NCBI GenBank assembly: GCA_943737045.1
Contig: CALSFV010000060.1
Location: 282,501 to 346,500, forward strand
DNA length: 64,000 bases
Direction: 5' to 3'
DNA from: Parapristionchus giblindavisi
Lineage: Eukaryota > Nematoda > Chromadorea > Rhabditida > Diplogasteridae
Positions 1-12,600 of the stretch are shown piece after piece. Within the stretch, counting starts at the first letter, position 1; each line of letters begins with the position of its first letter. The notes beneath the pieces are model-generated. The model ran no database searches and was not told the DNA's origin. It worked only from the letters and a program-made list of their open reading frames with translations. The position numbers and the translations under genes were made by a program.

Positions 1-448
1 CATCGCGATGTACGTTGCCAGTCAAGAATACAGAAGTCACTATGCAAGTCGCTTATTTCTTCCTCATTCTGTCTTCAAAGTTCCCATTCTTCCATTATCT
101 GTACGACCATCATGGCCTAATACCGGTTTTGACTTAGGTCCCGATATCAATTCCGATTCCAAATTTGGCTTCCGTGCCACATTTTATTCTCAAAAAAGTC
201 GCATATCAAGAATTTCTACTGACGTCACGCACGCGACGAGTTCGCATGTTTGTGAATGTATCTTTTAGGGAAATTGAATCCGAAAGTAGCCCGAGGAACG
301 ATGTTAGGAGGGAGTTAGAGAGAAAGTAACTCTTTTGATGTTGGCATTCCGAGAATAGAAAGTGAGCACAGAAAAGTAACAAAGAAGTGCGCAGAATCTG
401 ATTTGAAACGCACAGATCTATGCTTGCTAAATAGCACAGTATGAATAT

Positions 449-560
449 AAAGGAGCACCCCGGGCTAATTTTAAACTCCCCGCTCTAGCAACTCTCTCGC
501 TTTCTGGCCTGCAAGAGAGTGAGGAAAGAGTGGAGAGTAAAATTAGTTACGGGTGTTTAG
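449..560. mobile_element. Palindromic MITE family 1, copy
   Basis: Diverged copy: GGAGCACCCCGGGCTAATTT at the left and AAATTAGTTACGGGTGTTT at the right around a CTCTCTCGC/GAGAGTG core. Confidence 0.6.
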
Positions 561-882
561 GATGTTGATTTGGTACAAAGAAATCTTAGATCAAACATAA
601 CTTGAGCATCAATCAATATTTTCGGGAACTACGACTCATTGTCGAGAGGTCTCGTGGATTGTTAGAATTTACAGGGTAACACAAAGATTGAGAGGAATGT
701 TATAAATCAGATGAAGAGAGATAGAGAGAGAGAGAAGGAGAGGGAGAGAAAGGAGAGGGAGAGGACGGGGAAGAAGAGGAGAGAGAGGTTGAAAATTCGA
801 CTGATCCAATCTCTTCAATGTGTAAGCACTTCCTCCTTGTTCTCGTCAATTTCCAGAGTCCTTTGACCCGGCCTATTTCGCT

Positions 883-952
883 ATGGCCACACTCTCTCGC
901 TTTATTTGTCTACGAGAGAGCGTTGCCAGAGAAGAGAGTAAAATTAACTCCA
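883..952. mobile_element. Palindromic MITE family 1, core only
   Basis: Core CTCTCTCGCTTTATTTGTCT / ACGAGAGAGCGTTGCCAGAG without the outer ends. Confidence 0.5.
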
Positions 953-1232
953 CTCTCTGAAAATCCCTTAAAAATGAGGGAATAATACCTCGCCATTTCC
1001 TAGTGGAGATCAGTGGGAATTTTCCGCAGACAATTTTAGGGAAATTGTTTTCCGTGTATTAGTTACGACCGATGATGCTTCCGTTCCTAGCACAGACACT
1101 CTGTCGGTTATCCACTCATCCCACCTTTCCTGATACCCGATACTTTTAGCAGTCCCTTCTTCTAGTCATTCACCCACCTTTTCGACATTGTCCGTGGTTT
1201 AGCCAACTTTAAGTGCGAAATATGAGCTCGTT

Positions 1233-1347
1233 TTAAAGACACATTCCGAGCTAGCTTGACACTCTCCGCTCAACGCTCTCTAGTGGACAACCAAAGCGAG
1301 AGAGAATTGCCATAGAGTTTCAGATTAGATCGACGTGTGCCTTTAAA
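1233..1347. mobile_element. Palindromic MITE family 1, copy
   Basis: AAAGACACATTCCGAGCTAG at the left, GTGTGCCTTTAAAG at the right, and a CTCTCCGCTCAACGCTCTCT core. Confidence 0.6.
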
Positions 1348-2156
1348 GCCACTTCGGGGCCGGCTTAACACTCTAGGCTACAACTATCCGTCCATATCGC
1401 GGATCTCTGGTTTTTCTGATTGATTTTTTATTATTTATTTTAAATTAGTCTACTCTAAAAAACCACTGACAAAGAACGGCATCCCTCAAAAGAAGTAGCT
1501 GAAACATAACAGAATTTCTTTAAATGCAAGAACAGTTGAATATTTTTGATGAGTTCAAGGTATTTCTTGAAATGGATCCAGAAACGAAAAAAAAACAAGT
1601 TTATCTCATTTTAAAGTTTACATATCGTATCATTGGCCTAGCAGTGATCACCCGCAGCATTTAGTGTGCTCTGAATAACGTTTGTTGCCTTTACCTTTAC
1701 CGTGTACATTTATGCGGTCAAACACTCTTTATCAGGACTAGTTAATAGTAAGCAATGTTTCCACTGAATCTGGAGCATGCATGGGCGCCGAATGGTCGGG
1801 GGTTCACCTTTAAAATTAGCGATTTTTGAAATTGGATGGAACACCCTTGAAAAAAAAGCAAAAAATCTTGACGCGAAAAATTTCCGAAATCCGCTCGCCA
1901 CCTTGGAATGCCCCTGTAAAATTAACCCTGTACCTCTCCCTTACTCTGAGCACTTCTCTTTCCTGTTACAGCATAGCCTTATTCGTTATCCGAAGCTGTT
2001 GCCAGCGCGGGGAGTTGAAAAAAATTACCCTGGGTTATCCGTTAAAGTAATTCTGTAACTCCTTTTCTCTGATCACAAATCTCCCTTGTCACTCTAATCA
2101 ATTGGATTCACTTTGATGTGCATGTGATTTGAGCTCATCCTAGTATTGTCAAGTAG

Positions 2157-2605
2157 TGTGGGGAGAGGGAATAGGAGGGGGAGGGGGAGAGAGGGGGAGA
2201 AAGATGCAGAGAGAGAGGGAGAGGGGGAGGGAGGAGATGGAGAGGGAGGGAGAGAGGGAGAGGGAGAATTACCCAAGTCTGACACAACTGTTGCTTCAGG
2301 AGAGAAGACTTGTCCCTCTTGTTACCTCTCCCTCTCCATCTCACCTCCATCACTCTATCTCTCTCATTCTCTCTCTCCTCTCTCCCTCTCCCTCTCTCCT
2401 CCACTTTCTTGATCCCATCTCTTCCTCCTTCAATCCACCTTCTCACTACTGCTCTCTCTATCTGTCTCTCTCATTTCTCAATGCTCTCTCGCTTTTCTCC
2501 GACTGTCTGCACTCTCTTCCAGTCATCTTGTCTCTATCTCTATCTCTACCATCCTCGTCTCTCTCGCATCCTCATGCTCTCTCCCCCTTGGATGAAACAT
2601 TTTTG
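2157..2605. repeat. Homopurine block followed by homopyrimidine block
   Basis: GAGGGAGAGGGAGA-type sequence (2157-2275) is followed by CTCTCCCTCTC-type sequence (2320-2590). The two can pair and they create long spurious Ser/Pro/Leu or Arg/Glu/Gly ORFs. Confidence 0.85.
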
Positions 2606-2717
2606 TTGATCTTATCGATTATTCGCTCAACTTGAGTCTCAAATCTTCATTCGTGTCACGATTATTGATCGATATCAATCGATATTTATGATTTCACTGT
2701 CGTTTTTACTTACTTCT

Positions 2718-2835
2718 AAAGGAAGGAACACCCTGAGCTAATTTGACTCTCCGTTCTAGCAATGCTCTCTCGTTTTCTTTGTCTGCGAGAGAGCGTTGTC
2801 AGAGTGGAGAGTGTTATGTAGGGGTGGGCCTTTAA
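2718..2835. mobile_element. Palindromic MITE family 1, copy
   Basis: Left AACACCCTGAGCTAATTTGA, right GGGTGGGCCTTTAAA, with a full CTCTCTCG/CGAGAGAG stem. Confidence 0.7.
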
Positions 2836-3119
2836 ATTTCCATCTTGGCATATGAAAAACGGTTCGAGTGAGCGAGAGAATGGGAGAGAGAAATTTTTTC
2901 CATGATGCTTCACGTTTGTAGGGAAATTGTTCCCATTGTCGGTTTGCATTACACTATTTACTACGCTGCAAAATGTTGTCGAGACGAAATTCGAAAAGTG
3001 CTTGAATAGTTGAATACATCTCAATCAGATCTTTTCTATTCTTTCTCTTTGTCCTCTCAACCGAAACTGCGAGCGTGTGTGTCACACTGCCATTGTTAGG
3101 CTTTCCGTTTTTTTGTCGA

Positions 3120-3420
3120 GTCCTATCCTCCCTCCCTCTCTCTCCTCTATCCCTCTCCCTCTCTCTCCCCCTCCCTCTCTCTCTCTCTCCTCTCCCCTCT
3201 CTTTTCCTCTCCCAATCTCTCCTCCCTCCCCATCCTCTGTTCATGCTTAATATCTCCCGGAAGTCGCTGGACTTGTGTGGTCATAAGATTCTCGCTTTGT
3301 CTCTATCTTCATTCTCTCTTATCTCTCTCTAGTTCGCTCTCCCTCTCCACCCCTCTCTCTCTCTCTCTCCCTCTCCCTCTCCAACTCTTCAGTTTCTGAC
3401 ATCTCCTCTCTCTCTCTACT
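3120..3420. repeat. CT-rich low-complexity block
   Basis: Irregular CTCTCC/CTCTCT repeats; no coding evidence. Confidence 0.85.
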
Positions 3421-3708
3421 ACTGCCACTCATCCCAATGGATAGAGTGAATCGAATTGAGGGAGAGAATCAAAAGAATAGAAGAGTCTTCTACTTATAAA
3501 CAACGATGTTTCGGCATGCTTAGGAAAGAGAGGACAACATTTGGGTGCATTTTGCTATTGTCAGTGCGTCCCCGTTATAAAAGGTAACGGTAAAGGTACA
3601 ACCCGTTAATCAAGACACACGAAGTCCAGGACAGTCCATTATAAAAATAATAAAAGTTAACATAAAAATCAATAAAAGTGCCTCAATAATGGACTGCCCT
3701 TCTCCGGT

Positions 3709-3732
3709 CCCCCCCCCCCCCCCCCCCCCCCC
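3709..3732 (+). repeat. Poly-C run, 24 nt
   Basis: An uninterrupted run of C. Confidence 0.95.
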
Positions 3733-3901
3733 ATTAGTCATTTGTTGATTGATTAGATGGTCCGAGAAGTTCTTAGTGATTCATCTTGTTATGCGAAGGG
3801 CGTTGACGACGATGTGATTGTGCATCGAAGCTGGCATTCCCCTTTCTGTCTTTATCCTTCATCCTTCAATTTCTGGGACGTTTCTTTTCTAAATTTGTGT
3901 C

Positions 3902-4037
3902 CGTATGCAAGAACAACGGAAAACCATTTTCAGGGAAATTGTGACGTCAGTAGCGTAGGCGGAGGATTTTTGGAAAACGCCTCCGACTACGCTAATGACG
4001 TCACATTTTCCCGGAAAACGGTTCTTGCATACGGCCA
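3902..4037. mobile_element. Small palindromic element (136 bp)
   Basis: The arms CCGTATGCAAGAACAACGGA and CCGGAAAACGGTTCTTGCAT pair almost end to end through TGACGTCA words, with the centre near 3970. It is a foldback MITE without coding capacity. Confidence 0.7.
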
Positions 4038-4489
4038 CTGATTGAGATTATTTTACATTTATCAAGGTTGTGCTCTGACTCCATGAACCTTGGTCAAAAC
4101 CGAAAGGTGTTTTTGTCAATTGGCACATACTACGTAACGCATTCCATTGTCATGTTCGTGTTGATTGATTGGATGATCCGAGAAGTTGTTCATGATCCAT
4201 CTTGTTATGCCAAAGGACGTCGTCACGTCCTGTTACTCATCTACTATCTCTCTTTCCCTTTCTCCCTCCCTCTCTCAGTCTCTACGTTTCCATCATGTCG
4301 AATCCGACACAATCACTGTATCAATATCTCTATTCATTCTCTACGTCTACCTCCTCAGTCTAGTTCTCACTCCGTCCTCATCTTCATCGTCCATTCTCTA
4401 CCTTTATCTCCCTCCTTCTTCCTCTGATCAGGCTACTTCTTGTTCCTCTTTGACACACCGATCATCATTTTATTGACGAAAACACGAAT

Positions 4490-4735
4490 TCCACTCTCTC
4501 CCTCTCTCTCCCTATATCCTTTCCTCCCTCTCCCTCTCCCTCTCTATCCCTTCCCCTCTCCCTCCCTCTGTCCCTCTCGTTCACTCCTCTATCTTTCACT
4601 CGTCTCATTTACTCAGACCTGCCACGTAAACTACTTGTAGATGGAGATGAGAGGGGATAGAGAGGGAGAGGGAGAGGGAGAGGGAGAGAGATGGAGAGGG
4701 AGAGAGGGAGAAGGAGAGGGAGAGGTAGAGGTAGA
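4490..4735. repeat. CT block facing a GA block
   Basis: CTCTCCCTCTCTC-type sequence (4490-4600) and GAGAGGGAGAGG-type sequence (4640-4732) form an imperfect long inverted repeat. Confidence 0.8.
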
Positions 4736-5310
4736 TCGAGTCACATCACATTGACATTACTCTTAGTGAAGTCTTCTGTCATCGTCAGTATTGTGTCCCA
4801 TCCCTCACAAGAGACCATCCTTCAGTGACGAGTCCACCACGTTTTATTTATTTATTTTTTATTCTAATTTATTTATTTATTTATTCTTTATTTATTTATT
4901 CACCACGTTGTCTTTTCATCGAAAATCACTGACTGATTCATTTAACTCTCATTGATCATATTTTAGAATTGTTTTATATCACTTTTTCTGATTAGTTTTT
5001 GCATGACCTGGTCCTTGTAGCCCCGCTTTTTGTCTACAACAGATTTTAAGGATTTTCCAAGCGGTGAATTGTGGTTTTTAAAAATGTTTTTAGATAATTT
5101 TAGTTATATATAGTGGAAGACCTCTCATGATGTCATTACCACACTGAAAGTCAGTAGTAATGATAATATAATGAGATAATTGCGTCTACTGACCTTTTAG
5201 GCCTATTCATTTCTTCTTCCCTTTCTCCTCTTTTGGGCACAATTACAGATATGTTTACATTCTATTTATTTCATCGTTTATTCCCTTGTTCAATCAGTTT
5301 TACAGCCATC

Positions 5311-5422
5311 GCGACACATCCCAAAACTAATTTAAACATCCGCTCTGGCCACGCAATCTCGTGAAAAAAGAAAACGAGAGAGTATTGACAGAGAGTCAAA
5401 TTAGCTTGGCTTGTGCCTTTAG
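5311..5422. mobile_element. Palindromic MITE family 1, diverged copy
   Basis: CGCTCTGGCCACGCAATCTC and CGAGAGAGTATTGACAGAGA form the stem; right end CTTGTGCCTTTAG. Confidence 0.5.
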
Positions 5423-5610
5423 CTTAATTCATTTTTTTCTTATTTTTTTAAAATACAAAAAAAAATGTTTTGTTTTATTTGACTCCATCACAAATTGCGA
5501 TAATTTCATAAGAGATACACTCAAAGACAATGTTCCCTCATGAATATTTTCCTTGAATACAATATTTTTAATTGATTTACTCTTTGATTTATTCCAAATT
5601 AACTCAACCT

Positions 5611-5692
5611 AACAAGGGAACGCACCATGGAGTTATGATTATATATGCCACTAATCATAACTTCATGGTGAGTTCTTAGCATTCCCTTGTAA
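5611..5692. mobile_element. Small palindromic element (82 bp)
   Basis: ACAAGGGAACGCACCATGGA pairs with TTCATGGTGAGTTCTTAGCA and CTTGT around a centre at ATTATATATGCCACTAAT. Confidence 0.6.
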
Positions 5693-6691
5693 GCGAAAGA
5701 GTTAATTTATCTGTTAACAGAATTACACAATTTCACAATATTTCACTTATCGATCATCATCTTCCACTTTCTTCTTCCTTCCATTCTTCTTCTCCTTCTG
5801 TGATAGTCGCTTCTGGGGGATTACTGGAGGGGGGGGAAGGAGGGAGAGGGAGAGGGAGAAAGGGAGAGGGAGGAGAAAGGGAGAGGGAGAGGGAGAGAGG
5901 GAGGAAGAAAAGGAGAGGGAGAGATGAAGAAATAGGGATTACCCATAAATATGCATAAATACTCACTTCTGTCTTCGTTGTTTACTTAATGTTAGGATAC
6001 TTTCTTACTTTCTCAGCACCTTTCATAATACAAATTCGCTTACAATCTGAAATTTACCTGATTTTTCATCACATTGGTCTGTACAGTGTTTGTCACTATC
6101 TAGCTATCTAGCTATTTATCTATCTGACTAGCTATCAGCTAGCTGACTTACTGGGTATTTTTACCTCAATCCATCGCGTTCTTCCTCTTCCATTTCTAGA
6201 GTACACTCCATTTTTGAAGATCTTCTTCCTCCTTCTCCATTCTCTGTTTTGTTTCCTCTTCAGGACTTCTCCTAATCCCTTTATCTGAAGTTTTCAGCCT
6301 ATTTTCAACTTCCGCTAAAGCAATCGTGTACTTTTCCTAGGAAAATATATTTTGGCCCTTCCGGTGTATCGAAAGGGGCACAAATCGCAGGACTCTCTCT
6401 CCCTCCCCCCTCTCTCTTCCTGTCCCTCTATTTTTGCTCTTTTCAATATGATTTCCGAATATATTATTTGTGAATCTCCTATAATAATATCTCAAGAAAA
6501 CACAAAAGATCTAGTTCCTGGATTATATCTCGATTATGTCTGCAAAGAAAATTTCTGCAAGGCAATGATTTTTTGACAATTCACTAAAGCAATCTGTAAC
6601 ATTTTTATTCAAACAATTTTTATATCGATGACGTTTCTTGAGCGTTTTCATGAATTACAATTAGCACTTTTGAGAAGCGATGTTTCCTTTC

Positions 6692-6772
6692 CCGAAACTC
6701 TCCGCTCTGGGAGCATTCTCTCGCTTTCTTTGTCTGCGAGAGAGCATAGCTAGAGCGGAGAGTTTCAAATGT
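6692..6772. mobile_element. Palindromic MITE family 1, core
   Basis: GAAACTCTCCGCTCTGGGAG mirrored by CTAGAGCGGAGAGTTTC; the outer GGCACA ends are absent. Confidence 0.65.
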
Positions 6773-7385
6773 CTTCAAGAAGTACTCTTGCATCTTTCTA
6801 AATATCATTACCGCACATGTATTTCATTGTAAAGAAGCACTTGATTTTCTACTTTCTTCCTACTCTTCTTTCCATTGTTTCCTTATCTCATTTTAGTTCG
6901 TCTTCTCTCTGTTCTATCAACTTCAGGGACCCTCCCTCTCCCTCTGCTTCTCTCCCTCCCCTTCTTCCTCCCTCTCCCTCCCTCTCCCTCTCCATCTCCC
7001 TTCCTCTCCCTCTCCCTCTCCCTCTGCCCATCTACATCAGTCCCCTTGCAATTGATTCCTTCTTTTACTCCCCCTCCTTTCTATTCTCCTCTCCTTCCTC
7101 TCTACTTTGGAGGGTCTAGGTCTCTTTCTTCCTTCGTGCGTTATTACGTTACTCAACTGTAGTTTGAACTTTGTAGTTTGATCTTTGATTTCGTATTTTA
7201 TTGTTCTAATTGTAGTTTGAACTCGTTGAACTTCCTTAATTTGTAGTTTGATCGCTGATCTGATTCCAGGATTTTCGTTCTCGTCTAGGTTGCCATTTCT
7301 CGCACATCGAAAAGCTGCTCTTAGCTACCATTGATGAGCAGGTTTGCGGTTGATTTTATTGTTTGTAGCATTAAAATTATTATTT

Positions 7386-7503
7386 CAAGGTACATCCCGA
7401 GCTAATTTGAAACTCTCCGCTCTGGCAACGCTCTCTCGCTTTCTTGGTCTACGAGAGAGCGTTGCCAGAGCGGAGAGATGCAAATTGGCTCAGGATTGTA
7501 CCG
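7386..7503. mobile_element. Palindromic MITE family 1, well preserved copy
   Basis: The stem GCTCTGGCAACGCTCTCTCG / CGAGAGAGCGTTGCCAGAGC is perfect; outer arms TACATCCCGAGCTAATTTGA / TTGGCTCAGGATTGTA. Confidence 0.8.
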
Positions 7504-9010
7504 ATGGAAGTTTCAAGTTATTTCCCTCTCTTTCTCCCTTTCGAGTTCAAAAGGCATCCTAGTTCTTGCAGGATGTCCTTGGCTTTTGAACTCTGTTTTC
7601 TTTATTGACAAGCTTTAATGAAATTTACGAAAATAGAAGTGAGATAGATGCCTACGTGCATGCAAACGCAAACATCTTGCAAGAGTCTTCTGAGACGTCC
7701 ACTTTAGCTCATTTAAACAATCCAATTCAAATAGTCTCAATTTCTCGGAAACTAGACACTTTCCAGTTGTGTTGTGATGTATTTTTTGTTTTACTAGTTA
7801 TATATTTATCAAAAGCTGTCATGAACGATACCGCCGAAAAATGTGTGAATAAACTTTAAAACAATGTACCCCCCTCGAGGCATAAAGCTAAAGATAGATC
7901 AGACAGTGGCGAGGACATCTCATCTTACTGTCATAGCACTTTTGTGTGAAATCTAATAGAATTATTGATGTTAAAATATGGCCTACTAAGTCGGTGAAAT
8001 TGATCAATTACTTTCAGAAATCAATAATTGACAATTTCAGAAATCAATCGATAAGACGGCTGACTGCACGGCCTGTCCAGCGACATTGAGACATTGAGCA
8101 CCCAACGGAGTACGGTAGTTTTGGGTCTTTCCAGTCGAGAGCCGGATGTGTATCTTGTCTGTGCGCATAGGCCAAAACTTGCAGTTGATTAACGCCGAAG
8201 ATTTATTTATTTATGTTTTTTTTAAAGAAGGCTGATTTTTGGGTTCCGACCATATTTTACCGAGGTAAAACACTATCGTCCAAATTCTCACCGTGAATTT
8301 TTCTACAAAAGTTGATCAAAGCGAGTTTTGATCTGTGTTATTTCTCCTTATCTGAGTCTAATATTGTGTCTGCTTTTGGAGTGAGAGACTGAGACATCAC
8401 TCATATTCGACAACCAAAACGAGAAAAAGAGAAAGAACGTATGCATGTTTTGACAACGCCCGTGCCTTTCCCGCTTATAACAAGGGAACAAAGTCTCTCT
8501 CTTGATCTCTTTCTATCTCTATCTCCCTCTCTCCTTCACACTTCCAATCTCTATCTCTATCCATCTCCTTCTCTGAAACTCCACATATCTCTTCTCTGTG
8601 TCTATATCTTTCTTCCTATCTTCACTATCTCCATTCGTCTCATTCTCTCCCCCTCTCTCTACCTAAATCTCTCTCACATTCTCTCCTTCCTCGCGTCCTC
8701 TTCCTCTTCCTCTGTTCCTTCCAAACGGCACCTAAAAGCGTCTGTAAAATGGTAGTGAGTGGGGGTAACTCAATTTGGGAGTCGTTTTCTTCTGTGGCAG
8801 AAGCGGATTTGTGGCTGGCCAGTGACGATCCACTTTTGGTCTGTTTTGTACTAAACCGGGCAATCAGGCTTATCGCATTTGCGCTAATGACGCACTAGCC
8901 TATTTCGTTGTAAACTTAGGACGAAAGAACCTCGAGGCACGGGCACTGATCAATGGTCTATTTTATTTTTCGTTGACTGATGATAAAGGAATGATATGAA
9001 AGGACCATTG

Positions 9011-9125
9011 TTAACGGCACACACGGGGCAATTCTCTCCGCTCTGGTAACGCTCTCTCTCTTTCGTTGTCAACGAGAGAGCGTTGCCAGAGCGGAGAGTA
9101 AAAAATATCTCAATGGTGCTTTTAA
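9011..9125. mobile_element. Palindromic MITE family 1, copy just upstream of the UNC-63-like gene
   Basis: GCTCTGGTAACGCTCTCTCT / GAGAGAGCGTTGCCAGAGCG stem between GGCACACACGGGG and GGTGCTTTTAA. Confidence 0.75.
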
Positions 9126-9352
9126 TGGTTGCTCTGATCGAGAACGAAATTCAAATGTGTTTCAATATTTGGATATCTTGAGAGAGGCACAATCTACATA
9201 ATCGATTTGTTGATCATCTGCAAAAATCATGCTTGAATGAAATCTAAATTATCCCGGGACCATGAATCTAATCCTTCTTACGTAATGCGCGATTGTAAAG
9301 GAGAACATGTCCGATCGTATGATGGGATAAAAACAAAATGTATACATCATAT

Positions 9353-9613
9353 TTATAGTTCACGATCATTGGCGCATGCGGCCGGAGGCCGCAGCATGCC
9401 GACCGCATCGTTGCGACCGCGTGTGAAGCGGTCGTCGAGGACGCCCTCGACCGTGTCGCATCTCGACGCGTCGCGGTCGTGCGCGACCGCTTCGCGTAAC
9501 ATGTCATCGAGACGATCATCGCTAGCGTGGACAGATGCGTATTCTCCTACGAGACGGCGATGCGACGCGGATGAAGGAGAAGAGAGAACCGGAAAAGCCG
9601 AAGGCAATGCAAG
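9353..9613 (+). other. GC-rich island: probable first coding exon of the UNC-63-like gene
   Basis: This stretch is strikingly GC-rich in an AT-rich region. It encodes an Arg/Ser-rich open frame on the plus strand (ATG at 9396; in-frame ATGs also at 9285 and 9237). It ends in AATGCAAG/GTTAGT, a good donor at 9614. Leaving two bases (AG), it joins in frame to CATTCAG/ACTCCC at 9904. The antisense strand is also open for 84 codons (9607-9353) but lacks an acceptor at its 5' edge. I cannot tell whether the true start lies here or in an unseen upstream exon. Confidence 0.5.
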
Positions 9614-12600
9614 GTTAGTTAGATATTGACACTTTTAGATTCATGTTCGGATCGCTTCATGTCTTTAAATACAATCCCAAAGCAAATTTGAAACTCTCCG
9701 CTCTGGCAACACTCTCTCGAACACGAAGAAAGTGAGAGAATGTAAGAGCAGAGAGTTCCAACATAGTTATGTTTTGGCTTAAAGTTAACAACTTTACAGT
9801 CGTATTGTTTAAATTTATGAGTATGATATCTAGGTGTAAATTGCTGTTGTGAACACCTTGAAATAATTCATTTATCCACATTCAAAGTTTTTCATACATT
9901 CAGACTCCCTCGCGTGCTGCCTTCTCTTCAACTATTGCCTTTGCCCATTCCCGAGTCTATCCTTAGTTCAAGGTAACTTAAACCTTACATTTACTTAAGT
10001 CCTAATTACTCAACTTGATCGTTAAGGTCACTGTTCCCATTGCCGTCTTCTACATTGTTAACGTTCTTCTTCATTCTGCTAGTATGTCCCTTGCCTACGG
10101 TGGTAGGAAACAGGGACGCCAACAGACTCTTTGAAGATCTCCTTTCGGACTATAATAAGGTACGACCTTAGGTCTTAAGTGAACGGTAAGTACCGAGACT
10201 TACCGATTAAGTCTGCGTGACCTTTCGTCATTAATCATCAGTAACTAACGAGACTCTTAAGTTACCAAGCTGTTATCGTTATTTAATCGTGCTTATTTTC
10301 TTATTCGATTTTACTTAGCGTTTGACTTAAAGGCACATCCTGTCCTAATTTGAAACTCTCCGCTCTGGCTACGTTCTCTCGTATACAAAGAAAGCGAGAG
10401 AGCATTGTCATTGCAGAGAGTAAAATTAGCACACAGTGTGCCTTTAACGATTGACTTCGTGAATCGTTTCGTTTATCTAGCAACAATTGTCACGCGAGCA
10501 CCGCAATAAATCAATTGATCAGGGGGCCAATGGGTGCCATCTTATCTGAAGATGCAGCGTAAACTATTAAATATATGATACTCATGGAAATTCCCCTAAG
10601 TTTTACTCACACATCTCCATTATTACAAAGAAAGACTCTTTAGTTTATTTTCTTTTTGGCTCTACTGGATGTTTATGCACATGCCTTCAAATGGTGCATC
10701 CTTCCAAGTGCTTTATGCATATACCTCTCTAGTATGATAAAATAACAAAAAGGAATGGATTAAACCTTCGTAAGCTAACAAGGCGACTTGATTGCATACA
10801 TAAGAAAGTCTATATTTCAGCTCGTTCGACCGGTCGACAACAACACCGAGACATTGGTAGTCAAGTTCAAGTTAAAGCTATCTCAACTCTTGGATGTCGT
10901 AAGTTCTCCTTGCATCGTTTCCTGTCAGAAAATTGTTTTTTTTCGATTGTTTTTTGGGCCAGCAGTTCTCATTTCAGTTTTTTCTTCATAATATAATTAT
11001 ATTTGTGGTTTCTGGCTAGTAGACAATCAGCTTTACCTTGGGGGGTAGGGGTAATATAGATATCCTAGGCTAATTGTTAGAAGGGAGAAGATTTAGAAGT
11101 ACTAGAGGTAGGAGGAGAAAAAGTGGAGATGGTGGACGCTAAGACAAATCATACTCACACACAGCCATATGATTGATTGATGGATGGGAATTGGAGAGTT
11201 TAGTTGGATGGAGAGGGAGAGGGAGAGATGCAGATAATAAGGAGAGGGAGAGATGGAGAGGGAAAATGAGAGAATTAGATAAAGATAAAGTGCCTGATAG
11301 AGAATGTGCGTTTAACAATTGGTAGAGGAAGAATTAGAGACCCTAGAGGGGTGGCAATCCTCGCGTGATGAGCTTTGGGCCAGCATATTTTTCAAAAATG
11401 TTCAAAAACAACAAAGAGATGGAGGGCAGTGATAATAGAGAGAAGAGCGCCGTGATGACTCGTATATCTTGTCAAAAGTGATGGAAACCCGACACCTTCA
11501 GGATTTCAACTTTCAACTTTCTCAATCTCTCATTTCTCATTCTAGTTAGGGGGACTAGAAGTAGACATCGTACTAGAAACAAGGGAATTATCCTGGACTA
11601 GTGCTGTTCTTGCACATATATAGATGATCTTGGTCTGTGGTTCGTTCGTTTTTGATAACAAGTCGTCACATAAAAACATGAGAAAAAGACAAAATACTCA
11701 AATTATCTCGATTTTTTTATCATTTAGTCATGGTTTTCCAAGGTTTTAATAAAATATTTCCAAATCCGTAGTTTACGCCCACTGTTATTTAACCTTTCTC
11801 TGATGTCACAGATGTCGTAAATACTTGAGAATTTAAATGGGACCTCGCATCGCAGAATTTGAGGAAAGCATGATGTCTTACAGCTTTAAAGGGATAGATC
11901 CCTCAAAGTTTGCTCTTTGCACAACGCTATCCTTATTCCAATGAAATATTGTGTGCATTTGAGGGAACCTAGACCAGGATATGGGACTCCCCCAGACCAA
12001 TTTCCATAAATTATTCCCTAAGCCAGACAATCACATGTGTTTTCACCGAGAGAGTGCTCTCCAAGTATAATAAAATTCCAAGTGCTTTCGCATAAGGGTC
12101 TGAGATGGGTAGGTGTACAGATAATATATTTGCCACCCCTTAGCCTTCGTTTGGGTTATCGTTTGGCTTTAGTCATTTGGGTTCGCCTTTGAGCAAATTG
12201 ACTGCATTTACGCTAGCGTAACTCCAAATGTGGGAAGCGATTTGCACGATTTTTTTATGGCAAATCACTCTCCCAAATATACGCATGTTTGTTATCGGTG
12301 AGGGACTGAAAATGAAGAAGGAAATAAATAAGGATGATTCCGAAATACTAATACTAATAATAATTTTGAGTTATTAATTAATCAGTTAAACATATTTTAG
12401 CACGAGAAGAATCAGATCATGACGACGAATGTATGGCTGCAGCATGTATGTTTCAATTATTATAAATATTAATCAGTAGTCTTTTTCCATTCATCAATTA
12501 TTCATCCTTTTCCCTTTTACCTTAGCGAATAGCTTTCTGACGAGGCCATTTGCTAAAATTCTCTAACATTTCTTGTAGACTCTTGAAACGATTTTTTTAA

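Larger units (their letters stand above)
1..9235. other. Region without recognisable genes
   Basis: Apart from the listed repeats I see no exon supported by splice sites plus a protein-like frame. The longest ORFs here are translations of CT/GA repeats or run across palindromic elements. Confidence 0.5.

Noticed and set aside
2094..2635. Overlapping long ORFs rich in Ser/Pro/Leu or Arg/Glu/Gly
   Set aside because: They are translations of CT/GA simple repeats on both strands, with no splice sites or conserved motif.
3757..4041. 94-residue ORF
   Set aside because: It runs straight through a palindromic MITE, and no splice or family evidence supports it.
7605..7859. 84-residue ORF with a hydrophobic stretch
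   Set aside because: Single isolated ORF with no recognisable motif, splice sites or neighbouring exons.
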